Of a stretch of DNA of 64,000 bases, positions 1-11,896 are shown one piece after another. The stretch's first letter is position 1. Each line of letters starts with the position of its first letter. The stretch covers positions 49,397,083 to 49,461,082 of the forward strand of contig CM055100.1 of NCBI GenBank assembly GCA_029204225.1, given 5' to 3'. The translations under genes and the position numbers were made by a program. Origin of the DNA: Diphasiastrum complanatum (taxonomy: Eukaryota > Streptophyta > Lycopodiopsida > Lycopodiales > Lycopodiaceae). Under the pieces are notes generated by a model that was given only the letters and a program-made list of their open reading frames with translations, was not told the origin of the DNA and searched no databases.

Positions 1-54
1 CTCCCTCTTAGGCTTAAATTGTTTCTTGGATTATTCTTTGTTGTCGTAGAGGGC

Positions 55-599
55 CTAGTCAGAACCATCCTTGTGATCAAGGTGTTCTCTGGCCTCGACT
101 TTCTCTCGAATCTCGACAATCGCCTTTTTGAGATTCATGGTAGAATCTTTCGCGAGCAGGGTTCTCGTTGTCTGGAACGATCTGGGTAAGGCTGTCAACA
201 GGTACGTGAGCTGCTTCTCAACTGACACTGCATTCTCTGCTCCAAAGTTATGTAGTGATAGAAACAGATCCTTCATCTTTCTTACAAAAGAAGTGAGGTC
301 TTTTCCATCCCACTGTAGATTCGTCAGTTGATCTTCCAGCATCATGATTTGACTTCTTGATTTCGTCTGAAATCTGGTGAGTAATGCATCCCACATCTCC
401 TTAGCTTTGGAGAGTGTTGCCCTCATTCGCGTAGCTCCTTCCTTGATATTATAGGCATATCTTCTATGCCATCCACCCAGGGGAAAAGTCCTTCGCCCTT
501 GAGTATCAGTGATGTCTTAACTTTCCAAGCTAGAAAGTTAGATCCTGAAGAATCAAGTACTGTGCAAATCTTGCTCTGCATGCTACTGATTGAAGCCAT
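55..599 (-). pseudogene. Copia gag (capsid) gene, frameshifted
   Basis: Gag of a Ty1/Copia retrotransposon; the family's Gag forms the particle that packages element RNA. The ATG is at 599 and the first ~58 codons contain the usual N-terminal 'NFLAWKVK' and 'LFPWVDGIED' type motifs. The reading frame then shifts near 425-430. The second part (55-426) has the UBN2-type core with 'MWDALLTRFQ', 'MMLEDQLTNLQW' and 'LTYLLTALPRSFQ'. The protein stops at 55 and pol would lie beyond the left edge. It sits just downstream of a primer-binding site and LTR (698-1774), so the element reads leftwards. The frameshift means it is not functional as read. Confidence 0.85.
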
Positions 600-697
600 T
601 GCTTCTTGGAGTCTGTTCGCTCGTTGATGGTTGTTTGTCTGAATGCTTGGCAGATCTGATAGCTTCTCGGCTATGTCAGACTATAACAAGATAGGTA

Positions 698-710
698 GGC
701 TCTGATACCA
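698..710 (-). other. Primer-binding site, initiator-Met tRNA type
   Basis: The minus strand reads TGGTATCAGAGCC, the classical plant Copia primer site. It lies ~100 bp upstream of the gag ATG and 4 bp from the proposed LTR edge at 715. Confidence 0.85.
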
Positions 711-714
711 CTAA

Positions 715-1774
715 TGAGAATCGATAAGGGTGATATGCTTTGCATTCCACTAATGAGAGAAAACGGTTTTTCGCGAAACTATCGCAAAACTGTCACGACC
801 GCGATTCTCTTGCGATTCGGATGGAGTTCAGATGTGGTCGCTGGACACTGCCAGCTGAATCACTCCTATAGTCCTCCAGAATGTAGTTAGGCACTACTGA
901 TCTACATTTATAAATTAATGCAGCATTCAACAAATCTCAACCAATGTGCGGAATTGAAATGAATGGGAAAATCAGACACACGACTAATAGTAGAAACATT
1001 TGTATTCAAGATCATACATCATAAATTGACATGTGCACAATTGCTACAGAATTATCTATTGATTTTCTCTGATTCTTCAGGCACTGCATGCAGATCCACG
1101 CAGTGCGTTGGCGTGAGAGAAATGCAGTTCTCTCACGAATGGATGTCTCACTTACTAGCAGACTTGTGGATCTTGTGGATCCTGATCACAAAACTTGTCT
1201 CGCACACAGGCAGACTTATCGTCTGTATTTTGTCTTGATTTCTTACAAGCATCAGACTACTACACTGTATGTGTGTTCTGTATTTTGTCAAGTATCATCC
1301 AATAAGTATATAGTTGATCTATGTAACTTTAAGTTTAGAGTGATTAACCATCTACAACTAATAAGGAAATTACAAGAGTGGAGGATTAGCCACGACCTAG
1401 AGTGTATCTGTTGACGTCATGCCATCAGGTTAGATATATGTACTTCTGGGTACTTGCATGATCTTGGTTGGTACTCTTTGGAGCGTGAGGGCAGAAAGTC
1501 TTTCGCGACATTTTTTGTGTCGCGTCGTTGGTTTCGTTTCCATCATCTGACTTTCTCGTGCTCGACCGCAAAAGATTCTCATTCGCGAATCTTTAACGTT
1601 CGTGTCTTCCTGTCAGGAGCTCGCGAAAATTTTGTGTTTCGTGTCTTCTTGACTTTCGCGTTCGTGAAACCTTCGTGTTTCGTGTCTCTTGACGTTCATG
1701 TTCACGAACATCTTCGTCAGGCAAAAGGCTGAAAGCTAGCAAAGCTTTGTAATTAGAAATGATTTGTTTCTTCA
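715..1774 (-). repeat. 5' LTR of the minus-strand Copia element
   Basis: The LTR is placed between the primer site (left) and the point at 1772-1775 where an unrelated Copia integrase frame is abruptly cut. The plus strand starts TG at 715 and the right edge is a CA near 1774. It holds many short words of the type TTCGCGAA and TTCGTGTTTCGTG, which give it an internally repetitive look. No second copy is in the window, so the right edge is approximate. Confidence 0.6.
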
Positions 1775-2488
1775 ATCACCATCCAAAGTAGGATCCTTTT
1801 CATCAACATCAAGAATATTAGATCCATCCACACCACCATCAATCATGCTTGAAGACACTTTTGGAATATTCCCCTCATCAAAGATGACATCTCTACTAGC
1901 AATCACTTTGTTAGTAGAAGGAATGTAAACCTTGTAGGCTTTACTCACCTCACTATATCCAACAAAAATACCTCTTCTCGAAGATGGATCCTCCTTGGTC
2001 ATATCATCAAGGGTAATGTTGACATAGCATGTGCATCCAAAGGTTCTTAGAAAGTTGACACTCGTCCTCCTCCTGAATAGCATCTCAAAAGGTGTCCTTC
2101 CATCCAAAATAGCACTCGGCCACCTATTGCACAAGAAATTGGCACACAACAAAGCTTGATCCCAAAATGGTTTGTCAAGATTAGCACTTAACCTCATAGC
2201 TTTAGCACTTTCACATAAAGTCCTATTCTTCCTTTCAGCCAGTCCATTTTGTTGTGGGGTCCTTGATGTTGTATACTCCCTCTTGATCCCATTCTCATCA
2301 CAAAAGGCCTTGAACTTGGTAGATATGTACTCACCACCACTGCCACTCCTTAAGCACTTGATCCTTGTAAAAAATTGGTTCTCCCTTGCATTCTTGAACT
2401 TGATAAAGACAACATACACTTCATCCTTGCTCTTTAGTAGATAGATCCAACAAAATGTACTATAATCATCAATGAATGTTACAAACAT
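1772..2488 (-). pseudogene. Copia integrase core fragment
   Basis: 239-codon minus-strand fragment of a Copia polyprotein. It begins inside the rve integrase core ('FIDDYSTFCWIY', first Asp context 'GGEYISTKF'), continues with 'TSRTPQQNGLAERKNRTL' (the catalytic Glu region) and ends in the C-terminal 'FVGYSEVSKAYKVY' region. The reading frame is uninterrupted, but it stops at the junction with the neighbouring LTR at 1772-1774. The first element therefore probably jumped into this one. The N-terminal gag, protease and pre-integrase parts are absent: nothing recognisable lies between 2489 and 2640. Confidence 0.85.
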
Positions 2489-2612
2489 CTTAGCTCCATT
2501 ATTGCTAATTTTGTTGCTAATTTGAACTCTTGTGAGTCAATATGAAAAGGAAAATTCGAGACAATTTAAAGAACATGTCACCAACTATAGCTAGTTCAGA
2601 AGCCTTAATTAT

Positions 2613-2684
2613 CATGCATGGCATGAATTAATATTAACCCAGGTCACAGGTGGCTCTTCCATCTTTGAAAGAGCCTTATTTAAA
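2613..2684 (+). promoter_or_regulatory. RY element and TATA-like box upstream of the small seed-maturation-like gene
   Basis: CATGCATG at 2613-2620 is a perfect RY repeat, the target of ABI3/LEC2/FUS3-type B3 regulators of seed (or desiccation) genes. TATTTAAA at 2677-2684 can serve as a TATA box about 350 bp upstream of the ATG at 3036. Spacing and order fit a promoter; function is inferred from motifs only. Confidence 0.45.
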
Positions 2685-3035
2685 GACATTTGTAAGGTCA
2701 TGTATGAGCAACGGGGCTCATTCTAACACAGACACTTGGCTTTGGCAAAACATATACGAAAATTCCGGTACTGATCCAGTTCGTCCTCATCCTGATCTGA
2801 TCCTTATTACTACTATTCCAGTGCAACAACACGTAGAATTCAAGCACCAGGCGAGCAAGTTCTGTAACCGAGTTGCATGCGGGAATCTGAGATATCTCCT
2901 GGATCGCGATTGAAGTTCTAATTCTGCACTTTGTAAGTCATACAGCTTCTGACAGACTCTTTTGGTGTTCAAGTAGATTCATACCGTGTTTTTGTGACTG
3001 GATTGAACTGGGTTCGGAAGAATTTTTTGGTGGAT

Positions 3036-3281
3036 ATGTCTGGAGCTCAGGGTGCTCAACCGCCGGGCAGCCGGACTGCTACGACTTATGAGATGAAAAA
3101 GGATGCGACACATGAAAAATTAAAGGAGGTAGTATCTGCTGCTCAGGATTCTCCCAGTGTACCCGTGGACATGAAGGCTGACAAGGTGAAGGACGCCAGT
3201 GGCAAAGGAGGACCTGTGTTTGGCAACCCAAATCAAAATGCTGATTTAGGAGTCACCGGATCAGGAGGAGGAGGAGCGTGA
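3036..3281 (+). CDS. Small seed-maturation/LEA-like stress protein
   Basis: Intact 81-aa hydrophilic protein. It starts 'MSGAQGAQPPGSRTATTYE' and ends with a 'GKGGPVFG' block, a 'DLGVTGSG' block and a short Gly run. This start and end are the signature of a small plant protein family annotated as seed maturation or ABA/desiccation-induced proteins; the middle (lysine- and aspartate-rich) is variable. It has no signal peptide or membrane segment, so a cytosolic protective role is likely by family analogy. An upstream in-frame GTG at 2994 is not a credible eukaryotic start; the ATG at 3036 gives the conserved N-terminus exactly. It is uninterrupted by introns and lies in a transposon-poor gap of about 1.7 kb. 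The RY motif at 2613 fits maturation-stage expression. Confidence 0.75.
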   Translation: MSGAQGAQPPGSRTATTYEMKKDATHEKLKEVVSAAQDSPSVPVDMKADKVKDASGKGGPVFGNPNQNADLGVTGSGGGGA

Positions 3282-3289
3282 GTTTATCA

Positions 3290-4245
3290 ATAAGAGTCGT
3301 TGATCAAGGAGCTCTCTTTTAGATCAGCTCGCTGACTGATCAACTAAATGACTGTAGGAATCAATTGTCAGAACTCGATCATTAGGCTCTAACATGTTTT
3401 AAGTTTAGAGATTGGCATTTGAGAACTAGTTTCTGGAGTATGTGATCTGAAGTTTGTACATAAACTAAGCTTTTCACCTCCTCCTCTAAGGAAGATGATT
3501 ACATCCAGTTGTGTTCTCTAGAACTTGAAGACTTTTATATGGCAATATTTTGATTCTCTATAGTTGGACTCGTAGTTCATTTGTCTTTCATAAAAAAAGA
3601 TTTTTGAAATCAACATGGAAGGTATTTTTTTGTAGGAGTGTAAGTCAATTGATGATGCTTTGACACTTTTGTTTGGAGAGGCAAAAGTTTGACAAGTCCG
3701 ATATATACTTTTCATTGTAGCATCTTTGATGTACCATCTCTATGTTTACGAATCACCTCAATTACGTGTCTCATTAACTTCTGGATTAATTTATGTCTAG
3801 GCTACTTTTTTTAAAGGATTCAAACAAGCTGTTGAATTTTGTGAAAAAACTTGGGTGAAAAACATCTTTGCTTTAAAGTTTTGGGAAGAGATTTTTACAT
3901 CTGTTTTCTATATTCGAGAGCAAAGTTAACATATTACTAGCATGAAGCCCTTACAACTACCAAAAGAATATAGTTTTTGTTACCAAGCCCATTGAGAGCT
4001 TTTTCGTTGAGATTCTTTAAAATTTGGAAGTTCCCATGTGAGTTGAACTGCCCAATGTGAGTTGCATGCGTATGTGTACAAACCTAACACTGGGCAAGAG
4101 ATCCATGGGGCTAGTACTATAACCATTAAGGCCTACATTCAGCATAGGGGTCTATTAGTGATAAGGTTCTAAGTTAGGTACTAACAAACATACAGTAGTT
4201 AGGTGTCCTTGACATTCTTTATAAGAGGAGTGTACAATGGTTGGG
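3290..4245. other. Intergenic, no gene seen
   Basis: AT-rich sequence after the small gene, with no sustained reading frame on either strand. The first ~150 bp probably include its 3' UTR. Confidence 0.6.
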
Positions 4246-4249
4246 TGGA

Positions 4250-5220
4250 TTAGACTATGCTAGCCCTATTATGATTTCTTAGTGATGGATCGAAGCTGCA
4301 AATAGGCAGCTGTGGAGATAGCCTTGCCCAAAACTTCTTTGGAAGAGCAGCATGGGCCATCATGCTTTTGGCACTTTCAATAAGTGTCCGATTCTTCCTT
4401 TCTGCTACTCCATTGGACTGAGGGGAGTAGCTCGTGGTATATTGTTGATGTATTCCGTAGGCTTTGCAAAATTTCTTGAACTTGGTGGAGATGTATTCTC
4501 CCTCTCCATCAAAACATATTGCTTTGATTGTTCTCTGGGTCTGGTTCTCTGCAGATGCCTTGAACTACTTGAAGAATTTGAAAGTATCGGATTTATTCTT
4601 CATAAAGTAAGCGGCAGTCCTTCTTGAAAAATCAATAAAAGTTAGAAAATAAAATGTTCCCCCCTGTGGAAGAAGTCTGCATTCGGCCACAAAGGTCACT
4701 ATGTACAAGATCTAGCAAATCTCTAGAAGTGTGAACAGAATCTGAAGTAAATGGACTTCTAGCATGTTTGCTGATAATGTAGCTTGCACATGGAGACTCG
4801 GATTTGCTAATAGCAGGAAGATCTTGCACAATGTTCTGACTTGACATTTGCTAGGACAATTGCGGGATACTGTTAAAGTCTAAATGGCCTAGTCTGAAAT
4901 GCCACAACAAATGATTTGATTCAGAAGTAAAAATGAGTGCTTGACTATTAGTGGAATAACAATGACTAAGCTTATAAAGATAGTCACAAAGTCTATCAAA
5001 TGCCAAAAATTTTCGAGACTTGTCAAGAATAGTGCAATCCTCTGTATCAAACTCTACTTTACGATCTGAATCAGTGATTTTGCTTATGAAAAGCATATTC
5101 TTTGTAAGATTCGGAATATACAGAACATTGGACAACAACTTAACAACACCTCTTTGAAATTCGACCCTGACTGTCCCTTCACCTTCAATGGAATTAACAC
5201 TCTCATTCACGCAAAAGTAA
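4250..5220 (-). pseudogene. Copia protease/pre-integrase/integrase fragment
   Basis: Degraded minus-strand Copia pol piece. From right to left: end of protease and GAG pre-integrase domain at 4851-5210 ('VLYIPNLTKNMLFISK', 'HLLWHFRLGHL'); the start of integrase at 4632-4847 ('DLVHSDLCG'); then integrase core readable around 4270-4620 with 'TKFKKF', 'QYTTSYSPQ' and 'VAERKNRTL'-like words broken by stops. It ends near 4250. The 4266-4440 part resembles the integrase end at 60350-60490, so the two are copies of one family. Confidence 0.75.
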
Positions 5221-5223
5221 TCA

Positions 5224-5516
5224 TTATGAGGACTTGATACATGTGTGGATAGAAAGCCTCAAGTCAATACATAATGATCATAGATCATGCAAGGATTCAT
5301 CACTCAACTCACCCTTGAATTCCAAGACTACGCAAGGTCACCCAATCTTGCTTCTCTCAAAAAGTGTATACAATAATCCACAAGAAGATCTATTATCCCT
5401 CACAAATTTGAGAATTAGAGTTTATAACAATAGACATAGACCTAACCTTGGCCTCCAATGCCTTATCCAAGCACGCGTATCCACTTGGTAGGTGGAGTTT
5501 GGTGACTCATGGGATT
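5224..5516. other. Spacer between two Copia pieces
   Basis: No recognisable feature. The last five bases before the LTR (5517-5521, GGCGG) are the proposed target-site copy of the large Copia element. Confidence 0.4.
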
Positions 5517-5521
5517 GGCGG

Positions 5522-6736
5522 TGTCGGAAATAGGTTAGATAATCGTAGCGGAAACTTCCTACTTCCAGTGCATGACTACGCCTATCAAAAATTGAACAAA
5601 GCAGTAGGGATGGGAATCACGTTCAATCTTTAGCAACTAACTTTGAAATCGCTAGATACTAAGTGATTACATAGCTAAACATGAAGTATTGAATTTTTAG
5701 ACAATTTTATCAGTTACAAAGGAAATAAGAGATGCATGCATTCAGACATATACTAAACACAATAAAAGATAGGTATTGATTCAGAAAAACAAAATCAGAT
5801 GCTAATGTGCGCAAAACATTAGCGGATAGAAACCGCGCACTCTAAGTTGTCTCTGAGGAACTGAGGATAAGTATGATAATAAGTAGCTATGTTGATAAGC
5901 AATAGCACAATAGCAACTCTAAAATATAACTCTAGAAGACTAAGCTAGAATGTTCACGAGAGTTCAAGCTTGAAAGCTTGATAGAGAGCTAACTTGCAAT
6001 TCTTGCTGATATTAAACTGTTTACATTAAAACTGTATGAATATGATCAACTTTTAATACTAAGAAATTAGGTCGTCACTTGTGATTGCCAGTTGGCTGGT
6101 ATCCGCTGACATCCATCTTGTTTCTTGTCATTGATTGCTGATAAGCGATGAAATTGGCCGTAAACGTTCTGTCTGCATAAATGAACCAAACTGTTACTTC
6201 TGCAAAAATGAACTAAAACAGCCACAGGCGACACTGTTGCAAAAGGCGACAGTATTAGGATTTTGCGAAAAACGTGACAGTGCCTTAAAATCTGATTTAG
6301 GGTTGTCTACACTTTGCTAGAGTCATTTCCTTAACTTTTGAGGCTCTTTGGAGAAAGCAAAAAGTGCGACATTTTGTCAAGTGAAAAATGTGACTCTGCG
6401 TATTTGCTCGCAAATCCTGACAGGCCAAAAATGCGAAAAGCGACACTGCATTTTTAAACAAGATTCCTGACAAGTGATAGCGTTGCCAAAAAATGAAAAA
6501 TTGAAGCGACACTAAAGTAAAACTGCGTGTATTTTCTGACAGGTGAGAAAGCCGAAGTGAGAGAAAATGTGAAATGTGACACTGTGGTAAAACTTTGTGT
6601 AATTCTGCAGATTGTGTAAAAACACTTGTAAAACTGCAGATTGTAAAAGAACGGGGAAAAAACCGCAGAACCGGATAAACAACGGATGAAGATTAAAACT
6701 GATTAGTCAATTGATAAGAAGGAGAATAATCCAACA
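5522..6736 (-). repeat. 3' LTR of the large Copia element
   Basis: 1215-bp repeat, over 90% identical by eye to 25145-26358, in the same orientation. On the minus strand it starts TGTTGGATTATTC and ends CGACA, a typical Copia TG...CA pair. A polypurine tract abuts its inner edge at 6737. It contains many words of the type GCGAAAAATGCGAC, shared with the other Copia LTRs of the window. Confidence 0.9.
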
Positions 6737-6751
6737 CTCTCCCTTAATTTG
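6737..6751 (-). other. Polypurine tract
   Basis: The minus strand reads AATTAAGGGAGAG immediately before the LTR start TGTTGG, as expected for plus-strand priming of a Copia element. Confidence 0.85.
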
Positions 6752-8845
6752 AATCCTTGAATGCCTTGACCTTCAAACTTAGTTCTACACAGAATCTTCT
6801 GTGTGTATCCAAACTTAATGCTTTGGTAAAAATATCAGTTGTCATATCTTGTGTTCTGCAGAACTGCAATCTGACCTCTTCGTTGAGAACTTTGCTTCTA
6901 ACGAAATGATACTTCAGTTCAATGTGCTTACTCCTAGAATGAAATCTAGGGTTGGCTCATAAAGCGATGGCACTTTGATTATCACAAAATAATGTCGTCG
7001 AAGCATATTGATTCAGACCGATATCTGAAAGTAAGTTTCTCAACCAAATTGCTTCATTTGTAGCTTGAGAGGCTACGATATACTCTGATTAAGTGGAAGA
7101 TAAAGCTATCGAAGATTGCTTGCGACTATTCCAGGAAATTGGACCATTGTTGAGGAAGAATGTAAATCCAGAAGTAGGAGTGTCTACATCTCCTGCCCAA
7201 CTCGCATATGTGTAACCACTGACTAAGAGAGCTGACTGCAAAAGCTATGTTTGGCCTGGTACAGATCATGGCATACATAAGAGATCCTATAATAGAATGG
7301 TAAGGATACTCATGCATCTACTACTTCTCGTGAAGTGTTTGGAGACACTAGGGTCCTTTGACAATTTGAGGCCTGGTTCCATTGGTGAGAGAGCTACTTT
7401 GCAATTGATCAGATTATATCTGACTAAAATGTTGTAGATGTACCTCTGTTGTGTGATGTAGACCAACTTTTGTTTTCTGTCTCTGTGGATTTGTATACCA
7501 AGGCAGAAATGAGCTTTGCCCAGATCGGTCATGTCGAATTCGGAGATAGCATTGTCTTGGCTTCTTTATCAGATCGGTAATGTTGCTGAAAAGGAATGTA
7601 TCATCCACATATAAAGTGAGAAAAATAAATGATTGTTGCACTGCTTTGAAGTAACGTTTGAATCTGAAGAGCTAGGTGTGTAGCCGTGATCAATAAGAGT
7701 TAAGCATTTGAAGCCATGCTCGAGCATATTGCTTCAAGCCATAAAGTGCCTTATGGATTTTGCACACATGATTGTGTTTACCCTCGATAATATAACCTTC
7801 GGGTTGCACCATGTATTGTCTTCTTCAATAACTCCATTGAAATATGTTGTCTGTACATCCATTTGATGTATTTCCAAATATGCTACAGTGGCAAATGATA
7901 GCAAAAGTCGAATAGAAGAATGCTTGACTATTGGACTGAAAGTAATCGACGTTGTATACCTGAGAAAATCCTCTGGCAACAAGTCGTTCCTTTCTTCTAT
8001 TGATGCTTCCATTTGCGTTGTACTTGACTTTGAAAATCCATTTGCAATCAACTACGTTTCTGCTAGCAAGTAATTCGACAATCGTCCATGTCTAGTTCTT
8101 GATAAGAGATGAATACTCTTTATCAATAGCTTCTTTTTAGAGATCAGAATCAGACTAACTGAGTGCCTCTTCGACAGACGTCAGTTCCTGAACAAGGTAG
8201 GCTGCAGACTCATCGATATATCGGTTGGGTGGTCTGCTGGTTCTTGAAGATCTTCTGGATAATAGAGAAAGTTGATCATTTCTATCATACTGTAGTTGTT
8301 GAACTACAACATCATCATCTTTTGACTCGTCGTTGTTCGTCGTAAGTAGAAGATCTTGGACCTTCAATGGGAATAGTCGCCTGCGAAACTGGAAAGTTCA
8401 AAGCATCAGGAGAATCTGACAGGTCGGCTACATGGGAACTGCCCTTTCCTTTGAGGTCTTGAAACTAATATTTTATGAAGATGACATCCTGGCTAGTGAA
8501 TATCTTCAACTCGATGGGATCGAACAACTTGTAGGCTTGATCTGAAGTAGTGTAGCTGATGAAAACACATTTGATACTTTGGAAGTCGAGCTTCTTCCTG
8601 AGATCACAAGGTATCTACGCAAAGGCAGTACATCCAAAAACTCGTAAGTTTGATTAAGAAGGTTTGGTAGCTGTCCAAACTTCGAATGGTGTTTTGTTTG
8701 AGAGGCCTTTAGTAGGACATCTGTTCTGAATATAGGTTGTTGTTGAAACAGCTTCAACCCAGAAGCACTTCAGAAGAGTCGCATGTGATAACATGCACTT
8801 TGCTGATTCAACTAAGGTTCTGTTGGCTGATTTTGACGGATCTCC
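6752..8845 (-). pseudogene. Copia pol: integrase end, reverse transcriptase, RNase H (decayed)
   Basis: From right to left: integrase C-terminal half at ~8506-8845 ('NRTLVESAKCM', 'CFWVEAVSTTTY'), a linker, reverse transcriptase at ~7290-8051 ('DVQTTYFNGVIEED', 'LTLYVDDTFLF', with the YVDD catalytic box), and RNase H at 6752-7317 ('YHSIIGSLMYAMICTRPNIA', 'DIFTKAL' near the end). Several frameshifts and stops break the frame, so it is inactive. The sequence switches abruptly at ~8845 inside the integrase catalytic region, where the nested stack begins. Confidence 0.85.
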
Positions 8846-10100
8846 AAGATACTCGGACAGAGCTACCCAAGAGCAACTCTCACCTTAGACCGAGGAGGTC
8901 TCTAAGAAGATGAGATGAACGAAGACTGACAGCCGAGAAATGCTAGTTAGGAATGACAAGCAAGAACTGTGTAAGCCTCATGGTGAATCCCGAAATATGG
9001 AATGACCATGTAGGAACTAGTATTTCTAGGCTAATGTAATAAATGCAAGTAGACCCCTCTTTAAGAAAGTAGAGTGAGCCACCTTTTGATGGTGACCTCT
9101 AGTGGAGAGTATTATTCCACTTGTAATATGTGTAATGTGGAAATGCCACTAGGATGCCACCTAAAGAGCTCTCTTGCTTATTTGAGAGACTCCCTCTTTG
9201 AGAAGAGGGGCTTTTTGTATATTGTATCAACTACATGCTGAAATGAGAAGAGCCTCCATGATTTAGGTGCATCCATTGAGCTCCTTGATCATGCTTGTTT
9301 CTTGAGTGAATGAATTCATGATCTTTCCCTTCCCTCTTTTGTGTGTGGTTGTGGATCGTAGAGTGGATTAGATTTCCTGCTTTTCTAGAGTGGCTTAGTT
9401 TTCATTTCTTGTTTGTGGATTCATGTAGGAATCAGCATTCAGGTAAACTAAATAGGCTAGAAATGTGGCATAAATCTTTCATATCCTCCAACATTCTAGT
9501 CCTTGATGTTCTTGGGATGTCCAAGAATAAAAAGACTGGTTGGTTTCTTGATTCTTGGACTTCTAAAATGCTGTAGATTAGTTTTTTGTTTAAGTTCTAT
9601 GGATTAATGCAGGTGTAGCTTAGTGTAGAATGTTTAGGATCTGATTTCAACTCGTTTTTAGACTAGGTAGTTGTAGAAATTGTTGAATGTTCATTTGGGC
9701 TGCATGCTGATCTGTAAATGAATGTTCATGACTTGCATCCCTACTTGAGTGTGAGTGCTTTCAAGAGAAAACGACCTTGAGTGTCCTCTGACAGACAGGA
9801 CATAAACTACAACGATAAACAGTCCGTTTATGCTTGGCCTGGGCGTTGCAACAAATAAGAAAACAGCCAATAAATGCCCAAACGAGCCTGGTAATAGGCA
9901 TAAACAGTTCTAAAACTAAGAAGAAACAAAGAACTAGTAAACAGATCCTCCCAAGCAAAGGATCAGTCAACAATTGACGTCGTTGCCGCTTGCACCACTC
10001 ACATTCTGAAATGCTACATGCTGCAACACTACCTTTGATCGGATCCATACAAGCAATTTGAAACATTTCTAGATCCGTTCATAGCTCAGAACGACCTACA
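8846..10100. other. Unassigned sequence at the left edge of the nested stack
   Basis: No credible gene. The DNA differs from the flanking Copia integrase and contains no repeat partner in this window. It may be an LTR or the 5' leader of the gag-like piece that follows, but I cannot show it. Confidence 0.35.
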
Positions 10101-10335
10101 CCCACCCTCCACATGCCTACATACATCCTCATATCCTTCTACATCCTCCTCCACCCACATTATACCCATCGTCTGCACCTCCCTCCGTCACCATCTCAGC
10201 TGACTCCTCTTTCTATCCCAACTCAGCCGAGCGCCTTCTCTCACGTCTCAGCTGAGTGCCTTTTCTCCCATCTCAGCCGAGCCTCCCTTTCTTACCATCT
10301 TGACCCACGCAGGTGCATCGTAAAAAAAAAAAAAT

Positions 10336-10500
10336 GGAGATCTCAACTGAAGCCCTTTATCAGATCTCAACCGAAGTCCTTCGTCAGATCTCAACCAAAG
10401 CCCTTCGTCGGATCTCGATCGAAGCATCACGTCAGATCTCGACCCAGGCATCGCGTTAGATCTCGACCGAGGCATCGCGTCAGATCTCGACTGCGTCTGA
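10336..10500 (+). repeat. 24-bp tandem repeat (about 6.5 units)
   Basis: Units begin CAGATCTC(A/G)ACC and follow one another every 24 bp from 10361, giving an eight-residue repeat of the type RSQPKPFV in the plus frame. As an exact multiple of three it keeps the frame open. It lies after a poly-A run at 10321-10333. Confidence 0.8.
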
Positions 10501-10656
10501 TGCCATCAAGGAAGAAGACGAAGAATCAAATGTTGACGAATCCAGAAAAAGAAAAACACCACATGCTCCTGTCCATAGTCGAAGCCAATCGAGGATACTC
10601 GAGATCAGCTTTGGATATCCCAGTTGGAGTTACTTAACAAGCAACATCAACTATAG

Positions 10657-11130
10657 ATGGAGAAACTCACCAATGAGTTTCAAACTACCATGAAGTCTAT
10701 CCAAAGAAGTATGCCTGGTCAACTAAACCCTGCACAAGTACCTTATAGACGAAAAACAATATGGTGCCCACACTGCTGGGCTACGCATCCTGCTGATGAT
10801 TGTCCTTCATATCAGCATATCCAAGCACATGCCATCTAATGATATGAAGAACAACCGTCACAATCTGGACATTCCTTGCATTATCATGAATATACACCAA
10901 AAAGTCCAGAACCACTAGCCATACAAGATGTCTATGCCATCACGCAAGGGCCATCGAACAACAGATGTTTCATCTGTGGTGAAACTGGCCACTTCATGAT
11001 TGATTGTCCAGTCAAGACAAAGTACCACGCAAAGTGTCCCGACTGTGTCAGAAAACACAGCTTCAAAGACTGTCCAAAACAACCCAATAAGATCCTACCT
11101 GCCCGCCATGCCAGTTGTGACTCCCGATAG
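10657..11130 (+). pseudogene. Gypsy-type gag tail with three zinc knuckles
   Basis: A 158-codon plus-strand frame broken by one TAA at 10837. It carries three cysteine-histidine knuckles in a row: CPHCWATHPADDC, CFICGETGHFMIDC and CPDCVRKHSFKDC. The middle one is a standard CX2CX4HX4C nucleocapsid knuckle; the outer two have the CX2CX3HX4C spacing. Such knuckles bind retroelement RNA. The frame ends only 10 bp before the LTR at 11140. No polypurine tract lies between, so this gag belongs either to a truncated relative or to the element into which the LTR element jumped. Confidence 0.7.
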
Positions 11131-11139
11131 GATCCTCAC

Positions 11140-11881
11140 TGTAGGCTAATATTCTAGGAATATTATAGCCATCCTGCGGAAAATCTTCAAAAATACAAGC
11201 AGGATAGGATTTAAACATAGAACTTGCCCAACAAGTTTAGGCTTTTACGGTATCCGTACTGGCTTAAGTTATTTAGTTCTAAGTTTAAATTGCCATGGGC
11301 ACTGCACATAGATATGTAATTTCAAGTTATGTAAAAGCTAGTCACAAAGGCCTATTGGGGGTTTGTCCCATGGCACCAGTGTCAAAGTTAAGTTAGTCTC
11401 TGTGGCTTACTTGTCCCACAGTGCATTTATGTAAGTGACCACCACTCCAAGTATAAATAGGAGTGGAAGAGTCCATTTTCGAGAAGAACCTCATTTGCAA
11501 TACATGCCTATCTTTCTCTCTGAGTGTTCTCCCTTGTGTGATTTCATGTACTGTGTTACTTCACATTGTATTGCATGTTATTCATCTGGCAACAAGTTAA
11601 GTTAATCTAGGCCCTCCATTCTCTAGTAGGGTAAGCCTTAGAGGATGAGATTTAGTTTAGGGTTTTATCATTTAGGTTAAGCCGTCATTTGTTAGAAACT
11701 AAGGAGAGAAAAGAGAGAAGAGCGGATCTTACCCATCAAAAAACTCACCACCATGCTCATGACTGTCTTTCTTGCATCCATATCCAAGCTAGTTGGAGAA
11801 GCCATAGCGTAAACTAGTTGGGAGACTGCCATGGTCATGCTAGTTGGAGCCATAGCCGGTGTGGATGCTGAAGATACAACA
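11140..11881 (+). repeat. LTR copy 1 of the pol-less Gypsy-type element
   Basis: 742-bp repeat matching 22291-23032 closely and in the same orientation, starting TGTAGGC and ending CA. A primer site follows at 11883. The matching copy has the same length. Confidence 0.85.
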
Positions 11882-11882
11882 T

Positions 11883-11896
11883 TGGCGCCGTTGCCG
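11883..11896 (+). other. Primer-binding site (TGGCGCCGTTGCCG)
   Basis: A primer site typical of plant Ty3/Gypsy elements, one base after the LTR end. The same site follows LTR copy 2 at 23034-23047. Confidence 0.85.

Noticed and set aside
10113-10637. 174-aa frame as an independent gene
   Set aside because: Composition is driven by Pro/Ser-rich leader and the 24-bp tandem repeat; better seen as part of the gag-like region.
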